DNA from: Parabacteroides sp. PFB2-10
GTDB taxonomy: Bacteria; Bacteroidota; Bacteroidia; Bacteroidales; Tannerellaceae
Length of the DNA: 64,000 nt
NCBI RefSeq assembly: GCF_029893085.1
Contig: NZ_JARXWI010000003.1
Location: forward strand, 248,001-312,000
Direction of reading: 5' to 3'
The translations under genes were made by a program, and so were the position numbers. Under the pieces are notes generated by a model that saw nothing but the letters and a program-made list of their open reading frames with translations, searched no databases and was not told where the DNA came from. Shown one piece after another: positions 10,315 to 19,300 of this stretch (position 1 is its first letter; every line of letters starts with the position of its first letter).

Positions 10315-13300
10315 TTATAATGTTACTCTCAAACCAATATTAAAACGTCTTTGTGTCGGATAAGCGGAGCCACCTCCGGTATTCGACTCGCGGTCGTCAG
10401 GCATCTTAGTCCATAAGAATAAGTTGTTACCGTTGACATACAGTTTCAAGCTATTGAAACCGATAGATCTCAAATTGAAGGTATAAGAAAGTTCTGCATA
10501 CTTCAAGCGGAGATAGGAGCCATCATGTATAAAGCGTGTACCGTTGGTAAATTCGCTGGGTTGTGCGCCCCAACGTGGCAGGGGAACATCTGCGTTAATG
10601 TCGTCTTTCGACCAATAAGAACCTTCATCGAAGGCCGTATTTCTCACACCACCCAAACTGTTTAGATTTACATAACGAGATACATTGTTTACCCCATAGA
10701 ATTGTACGAAGAAACTCCATCCTTTATAATCCGCACCGATTTGGGCGTTGATGGTGTTCTGAGGTGTTCCGGTATATCCATAAGGCACTCGGTCGAACTG
10801 GGAAATAATACCGTCGGCATCGTAGTCGAGGATAATATAGTTACCCGGTATACGCGAGCCATCCAACGCGTCGTGTCCTGTTGATCCGTAGAGCTCATCC
10901 CAGTTGTTATAATAGCCCTGATCAATATAAGATGTTGTTTGGTTGATCGGCTTATTGGCTTTTTTCTGATATTCGGGTTTCATCTTTGGATCGTCCGCCT
11001 CAATAACTTTGTTTTCAGCGTGTGTATAAGCAGCATTACCCCAAAGACGCCAGTCCTTGTTTAATGATTTCGTCCAGCGAAGTTCGATTTCATACCCTTT
11101 ACTTTCCACTTCTCCTAAGTTGGCAGCCGGTGCATTTGTACCATAATAAGAAGGTATAGAACGGTTCTCTCCTTGGAGGAAGATGTCAGAACGGTTGTCT
11201 TTAAAATAGTCGACTGATCCCGAGAGGGCACCTCCGAAGAGGGCAAATTCGGCTGCTACGTCTAATTTAGTAGAAACCTCCCACTGTACGTTGGGGTTAC
11301 CCACCTGCGATTCATAATACCACCGATAGGGGCTCTTGCTTGAGTTAACCCCGGTCAAGCCTTGGTTGAATTGGCCACCATACCCCCAGGTATCCATATA
11401 AAGCCAGCGTCCAACATTATCATCCCCGATCTGTCCGTAAGAAGCTCTGAATTTGAAAAAGTCGAGCCATTTCAGGTCGAGTTTCTTCATGAAAGGTTCT
11501 TCTGTTACTACCCAACCGACAGCTCCTGAATTAAAGAAACCAAAACGGTATTCGGTAGCGAACTTTTCAGATCCATTATAGGCAGCGTTGTATTCGAATA
11601 TATAGCGATTGTCATATTTATAGGTTACACGGCCTACCCAGTTTTCTCTGTAATAAGGCTGCATACTTCCGGTTGCATATTGCTCGCGGCTGAAGTCACC
11701 CATTGCTCCTACTTCATGCTTGCCAAACCTATTGTCATAGTTGAGCCGTGCTGAATAGTTGATACGACGATAAACACCACCGACACCACCGGCACCTGTT
11801 GTCCAGGCAATATTGTTCTGGTAGTCGAATTTATTGTTACCGTCAACGGTCATGTCGGTATGTTCTTTTCCTGTTTCCGGATCAATCCACTTATGGGGAT
11901 TGTCTTCCCAGTCGTTTACGTCGTCGATACCGCGTCCCCCTTCCGAGAAGCTATTGTCAAACGCCAAACGTCCCTGAATAGAAAGTCCTTTCAACAAGAA
12001 GCCGAGGTCTTGCCTTAACGTAAAGTCGGTATTCAAACGGTCGTCGGTATTGTATCCTACCCCGTTTACACTGATATCTTCCATTGAGTTGGTCGATGCC
12101 TGTGTAGGATTCGGATAATAAAAACCGAAGGTACCATCGCTATACTTAGGACGGAATGCATCGGGTGCAATACCGTAGAACGCTGCCCATACCAAGTTTT
12201 CGTATTGTCCGCGTGATCCTTGTTTCACACCATGCGATCCCGAGAGGTTTACGTGCAACGTGGTGGTTCTTGTCAAATTGAAGTCCAAGTTACTACGTAC
12301 ATTGATACGGTTGTAGCTGTATCCCGTTTTGTATCCACGGTTGTTGTCGAATTTTTTGTAGATGTCACCCTCGTTGGCGTAGTCGATGCTGGCGAAATAT
12401 TTCACAAAGCGTGTACCTCCTGAGATGTTCACATTCGCATTGTAGGAGGTAGCTACATCCTTCAGCAACTCGTCCACCCAATTTACATTCGGGTAACGTT
12501 CGAATTCTTCGAGGTTGGCCGGATAACGGTATTTACGAAGAACTTCTTCTGGCTGATAGTATGCCCACGATTCGGGTTTGTATCCCAATTCGTTTTCGAT
12601 TACGCGGTTACGCAGGCTCAATGCATCGTAAGAGTCCATCAAAGCCGGCAATTTAGAGTAGGTTTTCAAGGTCGTACTCAAATTGACATTGATTGTTGCC
12701 TTTCCTTCTTCCCCACGTTTGGTGGTAATCAGGATAACCCCGTTTGCCCCACGCACACCGAATACGGCAGTCGCCGAGGCGTCTTTCAATACGGAGATCG
12801 ATGCAACGGAGTTGATATCGATACCAGCCATCGGACGTTCGATGCCGTCAACGAGTACCAGCGGATCATTGCCGTTCCATGAGCTAAGACCACGGATGGT
12901 AATCTCAGGGTCTTCTTCCCCCGGTTTACCTGAAGAGGTCATGGTTACCACACCCGGTAAGTTACCGGTCAAGGCCTGACCTAAGCTACTCACACCCCCG
13001 GTGCGTTCCAGCGTTTTGCTGGTTGTTTGTGCGATCGCACCGACCACACTGACCTTTTTCTGCTGGCCGAAACCTACAACAACCACCTCTTCCAGTTCTT
13101 GCGTGTTTTCTGAAAGCGTGATGCGCATGGTTGTGTTTACTGCTACCTTTACCTCCTTGTCATTCATACCAATGTAGGATACGACAAGAATGGTATTGGC
13201 ATTGGGAACGGTTAGTTCGAACTTTCCGTCGATATCCGAAACCGCCCCAACTGTATTATCTCCTTTTACTACGACATTAGCACCGATGACGGTTTCTCCG

Positions 13301-13422
13301 CTTTCATCGGTAATTATTCCTCTCACGGTTACTCTGTTCTGTGCCGAGATGGTCAAACAACTGAGTAAGATGAATAAAAGGAAGTAATGAATTTTTTGAA
13401 TTTGTTTTTTTACATTTTCCAT
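10315..13422 (-). CDS. xusA: SusC-like TonB-dependent transporter (first pair)
   Basis: This 1035-residue transporter has a signal peptide ending near ...CLTISA. A carboxypeptidase-regulatory-like domain (about 32-110) shows GIITDESGETVIGANV and VSYIGM. The TonB-contact region has EEVVVVGFGQQ, and the plug at about 120-230 has the VLVDGIERP and VLKDASATAVFGVRGANGV segments. The C-terminal barrel follows. It heads the xusA-xusB-xusC-xusD-xusE-xyn10A series. The 131 bp to the GH43 gene contain TGTTACTT (13497-13504), close to the TGTTACAT motif repeated upstream of GH43, and a weak hairpin (13469-13495). It should take up xylo-oligosaccharides using the proton motive force through TonB. Confidence 0.92.
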   Translation of the reverse strand: MENVKKQIQKIHYFLLFILLSCLTISAQNRVTVRGIITDESGETVIGANVVVKGDNTVGAVSDIDGKFELTVPNANTILVVSYIGMNDKEVKVAVNTTMRITLSENTQELEEVVVVGFGQQKKVSVVGAIAQTTSKTLERTGGVSSLGQALTGNLPGVVTMTSSGKPGEEDPEITIRGLSSWNGNDPLVLVDGIERPMAGIDINSVASISVLKDASATAVFGVRGANGVILITTKRGEEGKATINVNLSTTLKTYSKLPALMDSYDALSLRNRVIENELGYKPESWAYYQPEEVLRKYRYPANLEEFERYPNVNWVDELLKDVATSYNANVNISGGTRFVKYFASIDYANEGDIYKKFDNNRGYKTGYSYNRINVRSNLDFNLTRTTTLHVNLSGSHGVKQGSRGQYENLVWAAFYGIAPDAFRPKYSDGTFGFYYPNPTQASTNSMEDISVNGVGYNTDDRLNTDFTLRQDLGFLLKGLSIQGRLAFDNSFSEGGRGIDDVNDWEDNPHKWIDPETGKEHTDMTVDGNNKFDYQNNIAWTTGAGGVGGVYRRINYSARLNYDNRFGKHEVGAMGDFSREQYATGSMQPYYRENWVGRVTYKYDNRYIFEYNAAYNGSEKFATEYRFGFFNSGAVGWVVTEEPFMKKLDLKWLDFFKFRASYGQIGDDNVGRWLYMDTWGYGGQFNQGLTGVNSSKSPYRWYYESQVGNPNVQWEVSTKLDVAAEFALFGGALSGSVDYFKDNRSDIFLQGENRSIPSYYGTNAPAANLGEVESKGYEIELRWTKSLNKDWRLWGNAAYTHAENKVIEADDPKMKPEYQKKANKPINQTTSYIDQGYYNNWDELYGSTGHDALDGSRIPGNYIILDYDADGIISQFDRVPYGYTGTPQNTINAQIGADYKGWSFFVQFYGVNNVSRYVNLNSLGGVRNTAFDEGSYWSKDDINADVPLPRWGAQPSEFTNGTRFIHDGSYLRLKYAELSYTFNLRSIGFNSLKLYVNGNNLFLWTKMPDDRESNTGGGSAYPTQRRFNIGLRVTL

Positions 13423-13553
13423 TACCGTTAGTTTAAGATATTAATAATATTCTCGTTTAATTGATGTTGCCGGAGAGCTATTCTGCTTATCCGGCTTGTT
13501 ACTTTTAGGTGTCGTTGTACCATTCCATTTTACATTAATAGTTTTAGATTAAT

Positions 13554-15296
13554 TTAGTGATTTTTCTCTAAGAGTATATTGTACATACCCATCGTGGTTC
13601 CCGTAAATCCTCCGGCTGCCGTGGTCGACAGGTAGGAGGCGTCAATATTTTTGCAAAGCAAATTCCATTTGTTATCCTCGGTCGCATAATAAAAATCATA
13701 TACGGTTCCTTTGGATACAACCTTTAGGTCGATGACTGTTGCCTCGTTCATTATACTACTACTCGCCAATGTTTTGCTCTCATTCTTTTCTATCTGTTGA
13801 AGAGATACCTGTTTTTCTTTTCCCTCTATACCGACAGAAAGGAAATATTGGTGCCTTTCATCTTTAAATAAAAGAATCCCTGCTTTTTCGGTTTCATCAG
13901 ATGGGTTGAAAAGCATGCGCGTACTACATTCGAATTTATGGTGTTGCATACGGCGGCAGATAAAGGCGGGTGTAGCTTTTTCCGTTGCACTGACCGGAGA
14001 GCCTTTCAATGTGAGGTAGCCCGGTGTTTCGGTCAATGAATATAAATCGGTAGCCGGTCCTCTCAGTGTCATCCAACTCATATCTAATGTATTCTCATCG
14101 AATGTGTCATGCACTTCGAAGTTACCGAAAGTAACGGTGGAATCGCGTTTCGTACCTTCCCGTTTTACGATCACCGGAATAACATCCTTCTGCTGGGTGA
14201 TATAGGGAAACCCATCGTCACTCCATTTTACCGGCATGGCAAAGGTCTCGCGTCCCAGGTTCTCAAATTTGTTGTTGATCGGGCGGCAAGCCAGAAAGAA
14301 CGCCCACCAGTCACCCTCTTTTGTCTGAATCAGGTCGGCATGACCGGCACAGGTAATAGGGTTGGGGCGGTCGGCACTTAATTCTCTTTGACTTAGAATC
14401 GGATTGTTCTCCCATGGAGTGAACGGCCCCATCGGAGAATCGCCACGGAAAATAACTTCGGAATGCCAGCCTCCGGTACCACCTTCGGCAGACATAAGGA
14501 AATAGCGGCCATTTATTTTATAAAGATGTGGCCCTTCGATCCAGATCGGTTTGTCTTCGGGGCATGCACCTTTGTCGATGAGTATTTTGCGGGGGCCTAC
14601 GGTCTGGTCTGTCTGAACATCGAATTCCTGAATGCGGATGGTGCGGTGTCCATTATATTCCGGTTTGTTGTTCGGCGCGTCGTCGTTGTTTACGATATAG
14701 GCTCTGCCGTCTTCGTCAAAGAAAAACGAAGGGTCGATACCCTGGATGCTTGGCAACATGATTGGATCCGACCATTCTCCAAAGGGATCTTGTGTCTTCA
14801 CAAAGAAGTTGCCCGCGCCGACATTGGTCGTTACCATGTAGTAGGTTTTGTTGTGCGGGTTATACTCGATAGCCGGTGCGAAGATACCACCGCTTATGCC
14901 TTGTCCCGTTAGGTTGACCAATTGGGAGGGGCGGTTCAACACATGTCCGACCTGCTTCCAATTGACCAGATCGCGGCTATGGAAAATGGGAACTCCCGGA
15001 AAGTAAGAAAAACTGGAGGTGACCAAAAAATAATCGCCCTGATCGTTTGCGCAGACACTTGGATCAGAGTACCACCCCGGCAATACCGGATTGTAGAAGC
15101 AATTCTCTTCCGGCAGTGGGTTTGATGTGTAGATGTCATCTTGACCGATGTAGCTGAAGTGGTCAAAAAGAGCTACGGATTTCCCGATAGTAGGCAAACT
15201 TTTGTTGTCTTTCGTGAAACTGCACGACGTAGCGGTTAGGCTAACGATGCAGGCCGAAAACAAAAAAGTAAACCATGGTTTTATGACTTTCTTCAT
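13554..15296 (-). CDS. GH43-family lipoprotein (beta-xylosidase or arabinofuranosidase)
   Basis: This 580-residue lipoprotein (lipobox TATSC, Cys25) has an N-terminal five-bladed propeller of glycoside hydrolase family 43. The three carboxylates are recognisable: Asp78 in GWYSDPS (general base), Asp188 in GIDPSFFFDEDG (pKa modulator) and Glu254 in WIEGPHLYK (general acid). From about residue 375 a C-terminal beta-sandwich follows, as in GH43 xylosidases. It is the most upstream gene of the xylan locus, 131 bp before xusA and divergent from the HTCS gene. It probably removes xylose or arabinose from xylan oligomers. The subfamily and exact specificity cannot be fixed by eye. A TATGTTTG promoter element lies at 15421-15428. 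Confidence 0.88.
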   Translation of the reverse strand: MKKVIKPWFTFLFSACIVSLTATSCSFTKDNKSLPTIGKSVALFDHFSYIGQDDIYTSNPLPEENCFYNPVLPGWYSDPSVCANDQGDYFLVTSSFSYFPGVPIFHSRDLVNWKQVGHVLNRPSQLVNLTGQGISGGIFAPAIEYNPHNKTYYMVTTNVGAGNFFVKTQDPFGEWSDPIMLPSIQGIDPSFFFDEDGRAYIVNNDDAPNNKPEYNGHRTIRIQEFDVQTDQTVGPRKILIDKGACPEDKPIWIEGPHLYKINGRYFLMSAEGGTGGWHSEVIFRGDSPMGPFTPWENNPILSQRELSADRPNPITCAGHADLIQTKEGDWWAFFLACRPINNKFENLGRETFAMPVKWSDDGFPYITQQKDVIPVIVKREGTKRDSTVTFGNFEVHDTFDENTLDMSWMTLRGPATDLYSLTETPGYLTLKGSPVSATEKATPAFICRRMQHHKFECSTRMLFNPSDETEKAGILLFKDERHQYFLSVGIEGKEKQVSLQQIEKNESKTLASSSIMNEATVIDLKVVSKGTVYDFYYATEDNKWNLLCKNIDASYLSTTAAGGFTGTTMGMYNILLEKNH

Positions 15297-15420
15297 TCTG
15301 TGATTTTACTATGCTCCATTTTACTCCATTTATCGTAACCACAACAGAGCGACAGGTGGAAAAATTGGTTTTCTCATGATTCCCTGTGGCTCCTCAATTG
15401 AAGTGGCTTTTTTCGTAATG

Positions 15421-15428
15421 CAAACATA
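15421..15428 (-). promoter_or_regulatory. Promoter -7 box for the GH43/xylan genes
   Basis: On the minus strand this reads TATGTTTG, an exact match to the Bacteroidetes TAnnTTTG element, about 125 bp before the GH43 start. No clear -33 TTTG lies at the right distance, which would fit a promoter that needs an activator. The first TGTTACAT site lies 52 bp upstream. Confidence 0.55.
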
Positions 15429-15479
15429 AAGAGTCGAATTCAATAAGTTGGCGAAAAATGCTACACGCATCTTTAAGGG

Positions 15480-15898
15480 TGTTACATGTTTTCTTTTTTA
15501 TGTAACATTCCTTTTTCTGTATGTTACATTTTGTTTGCATACCGCTTTATATCAGCACTTTGCATTTTTGACGACTGTTTTGTCGAAAGTTTGATTTAGA
15601 ATGGGGCAATTCACGATGTTACATAAAGAAACCGTTTGCGAAAGCCTGAGCTTTGGCGCAAACGGTTTAACAATCTAATAGAACAAATAGACTAATACAC
15701 TAAAAATACCATTTGTCTCATGCGGAAGGCTGAGACGGCATTGAAATTACTGTTTCTTTATTATTTGCAATCTTGCATTTGCCACTTTACAAAAATAAGT
15801 AACACAGTGACATGATAATAGAGATGGTGTAACCGAAATCTTTAACAAGGGTACAGAAACACCCCGTTGCGTTACATTTTTCTCCCCGCATGTTACAT
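15480..15898. promoter_or_regulatory. Cluster of TGTTACAT sites, probable regulator-binding region
   Basis: TGTTACAT occurs at 15480-15487, 15522-15529, 15617-15624 and 15891-15898. Its reverse complement ATGTAACA is at 15500-15507, CGTTACAT at 15870-15877, and a half-match AGTAACA at 15798-15804. Start-to-start spacings of 20-22 bp (15480/15500/15522 and about 15871/15891) equal two helical turns, as expected for AraC-type DNA-binding domains binding one face. The divergent HTCS has such a domain. That it is the ligand is inferred. Confidence 0.6.
15629..15668. other. Strong hairpin between regulatory sites
   Basis: AAACCGTTTGCG pairs with CGCAAACGGTTT, and inside it AAAGC pairs with GCTTT around a CTGA loop, leaving a 2-nt bulge. 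That gives 17 bp in total. There is no T-run on either side. It could be an operator, an insulating structure or part of a small RNA; the sequence does not decide. Confidence 0.5.
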
Positions 15899-15997
15899 CT
15901 TAAAAAATGTATCCGAATAATTGAAAATCGGCCTTAGGCAAATAGGATAGTCACCTTTTTGAAGATCTCACCGTTCATTTTCGCGAGCCCAACCCTC

Positions 15998-16184
15998 AAA
16001 ATGTTAAAATACGGATTGTAAGCAAAACGCCTGTTTTACTTACAAACCCATACGTTAAAAAGTGTTTCTCCCGGGAGTTTGTCTCCGAACTCCCGCTTTT
16101 TTGCGCACAAAGTCCCGCGGAAATTACAAATCGTAAATTGGGGGTTTTTATCAAAATCCGTTATTTAACATTTATTTACACATT
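15998..16184 (-). repeat. Dispersed intergenic repeat, copy A (inverted)
   Basis: This copy is in reverse orientation relative to the other three. It keeps the palindrome region (arms GTAAGCAAAAC / GTTTTACTTAC, with one G-T type mismatch) and the hairpin GGGAGTTTG-TCTC-CGAACTCCC (16073-16094) followed by T6 (16097-16102). Read on the plus strand this is a well-formed intrinsic terminator 265 bp before the HTCS gene. The reading frame seen in the other copies is broken here by a TAA. Confidence 0.85.
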
Positions 16185-16333
16185 CGATCTGCAAAAAGAT
16201 AAGAGAAAGAAGTTCCTCGCCCCTACCCCCATTTCGCCGTAAAACCTCAGGAAAAAAGAGAGCCAAAGGAAGAAGAAAATGGTTAATTAACAAGAATCAC
16301 TGCTTTTTATTAAATGATTTAAAGTAAATTATA

Positions 16334-16341
16334 TACATTTG
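16334..16341 (+). promoter_or_regulatory. Promoter -7 box for the HTCS gene
   Basis: TACATTTG matches TAnnTTTG exactly and lies 26 bp before the ATG. GAAAGGA at about 16351-16357 may serve as a ribosome-binding site. No good -33 box is seen. Confidence 0.6.
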
Positions 16342-16367
16342 CATCTTATTGAAAGGATTCTAATAGT

Positions 16368-19300
16368 ATGAAAATTTCCTTTTTACGCGCCATTTTTTCG
16401 ATTACTCTGATAAGTATTCTTTGTTGCCCGAAGACAACAGCAGAGCGATTCCGGTTTCGTCATTATGAGATAAAAGACGGTTTGCCTTCCAATACCGTGC
16501 GCACCCTGACACAAGACAGCCGTGGCTTTATGTGGTTTGGTACGGAAAACGGACTGAGCCGATTCGACGGCTATTCCTTCAAAAATTTCCAATACACCGC
16601 AGGATCCCCCTCCTCCATCGGCAGCAACTATATTTATGCTTTATATGAAGACCCGAACCAAAACCTCTGGGTAGGGACAGACGACGGTGTCTATATTTAT
16701 AACCCGGAATCGGAGAGTTTTTCTTTTTTTGATAAAAAAACCGATAAAGGGGTTCTGATTAAAAGCTATATATCAGCGATTCGGGCAGATCAACATAACA
16801 ATATCTGGATCTCCACCCATGCGCAGGGGATATTCCATTACGATGTGGAAAAAGAGCAGTTATATCAGTACACCGCCGAGTCGGGCACCCCGAATGCCAC
16901 AGGCGCGAATATGATTCTCTTTGTCTATGTCGACAGAGAGAATACAGTCTGGGCCGCTCCCCAGCGAAGCCTGCCTATCATAAACAAATACGATCCTATT
17001 TCGCGCCAGTTCACTACCCTGGAGCTTTCGCTCCCGAACGTTGACACCAATGATTTTGGCGTCTATGCCATGATCGAGGATAGCAACCATGACTATTGGA
17101 TCGGTACCTGGAACCATGGGCTTTGCAAAATGGACAAAGAGACTGGTAAACTGGAACAGTTCATAGCTCCCGGAATGGTCAACGGGGTTTCGCATATTCA
17201 CTATGTAACTGAGTATGAACCGGGACTATTATTGGTAGGTTCCGACGACGGGTTGATTATTTTCGATACGAGAACATACGAAAGCACGTTGATGACAGCC
17301 TCCGAGTTGAAGAGCAGTACGCTGTCGGACAAATTTATCTACCCAGTCTACAAAGACAAAGAGGGGGGACTATGGATCGGCACCTATTACGGAGGGGTCA
17401 ATTACGCACCGCCGACCAAAGGCGATATTGAAGGGTACACCCATTCAAGGTTTTTCAATTCGGTCGGGGGAAACATCATCAGCTGCTTTTGTGAAGATCA
17501 GGCCGGGAACATCTGGGTGGGTTCCGACGACGGAGGCTTGAGTTGTTTCGATCCGGTAAAAGAAACATTTACGAATTACCTCCCGCAGCCAGGAGTAAAC
17601 AGCTTGTCTTACCATAATATCCATGCCTTGTATACAGACAAGAACAAACTATGGATCGGCACCTATTCCGGGGGATTGAATGTATTCGACCTGCAAACAA
17701 AGCGATTTACCCATTATTTCCCGAAGACAGACGACCCCTCGTCGCTATTAGGCAGCAGCGTCTATTCCATCTATAAAGATCTGGACAAGAACCTGTGGAT
17801 CGGTACCATGGAAAGGGTCTGCCTCTATAATCCGGAAAAGGACAACTTCATACGGATGAAAGAAACAAATACGACTACCACCGATATCATCGACGACCGG
17901 AAAGGTAATGTGTGGTTTGCCACCTGGGGGAAAGGGTTGTTCCGCTACAACAAAGAAGACAAAAGCTGGCATCATCATCTCTATAACGCAAACGATAGTT
18001 CGTCACTTCCGAGCAATCAGGTCAATTCGCTTCATTTAGATGCCGATGGTGTTTTGTGGTTCGGAACAGATAACGGACTGGCCTCGTATAACAATGAAAA
18101 CAATTCATTCCTTTCTATTCCGCTGGATATAGCAAGCAATAAAATCAATTTTATAGAAAGTATAGACGGAACCCTATGGCTTGCTACCATGAACGGGCTG
18201 ATCGGCTACAAGCCTTCAGACAAAACCGTTCGGACATTATCTAAGAATGATGGTTTGTTGAGCGACCAGCTCAACGTAAAAGCCGGCTTATTAAGCAGCA
18301 CCGGCGATCTTTATATTGGCACGACAAACGGATTCAACCGGATCCGACCGGAAGAAATACATGAAAACAATTTCACACCTCCCGTATTTATCACCAACAT
18401 CCAGGTATTCTACAAAGACCTGATGATAAAAGAGAAAGGGATTTTACGAAATTCTATTCTTTACACGGATAAAATAGAATTGTCTTACAAAGAAAGTGTT
18501 TTCAGTATAGAGTTTGTTTCGCTCAGCTATAACGCGCCCGACAAAAACCAATACAAATACAAACTGGAAGGTTTTGACAAAGAATGGAACTATGTCGGCA
18601 ACCAACGCAAAGCGACATACACCAACCTGCCGGCGGGTAGCTACATATTCCATGTCATGGGAACCAACAGCGATGGTGTGTGGAACGAGAAAGAAAAGAC
18701 ACTCCATATTGTGATACACCCGCCCTTCTGGCTGACCACCTGGGCCTATACCCTCTATGCGATCCTTTTCTTCGGTGTTTTAGGCTATATTATCTATTTC
18801 ATACGCCAGCGGGCAGAGAAAAACCATCGAAGACGCTTGCGCATACTTCAACACGAAAAAGAGAAAGAATTACAGGAAGCGAAGATCAACTTCTTCACAT
18901 TCGTGGCGCATGAGATACGTACGCCGGTTTCGCTTATCATCGGTCCGTTGGAAAAAATTATGGAAAACACGGGAACCATGCCGGATGTGATACGGGATAG
19001 TTTCAATATTATTGACCGGAACAGCCAGCGATTATTGAGTTTGGTGAACCAGTTGCTCGATTTCCGCAAAGCGGAAGAGGGGGCTTTTATCATTCAGTTT
19101 GCCCAACACGCAATGTATGAATTACTACAAAATGTGTATATACGCTTCAGGCCTTTGGCTGAACAAAAGAGCATAGCCATCACATTCGACATGGAGGACC
19201 ATGATCTGAAGGCAACAGTCGATGCGGAGGCGGTCACGAAAATAGTAAGCAACCTGTTGACCAATGCGATTAAACATGCCAGAAGCAAGATAGCAATTCG

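Larger units (their letters stand above)
15297..16367. promoter_or_regulatory. 1.07 kb divergent control region of the xylan locus
   Basis: No convincing gene lies between the GH43 and HTCS starts. Going left to right it contains a GH43 -7 box (15421-15428), six TGTTACAT-type sites (15480-15898), a strong 12+5 bp hairpin (15629-15668), one copy of the dispersed repeat (15998-16184) whose terminator points at the HTCS gene, and the HTCS -7 box (16334-16341). Such a long intergenic region is unusual here and marks the regulated start of the PUL. Confidence 0.75.
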
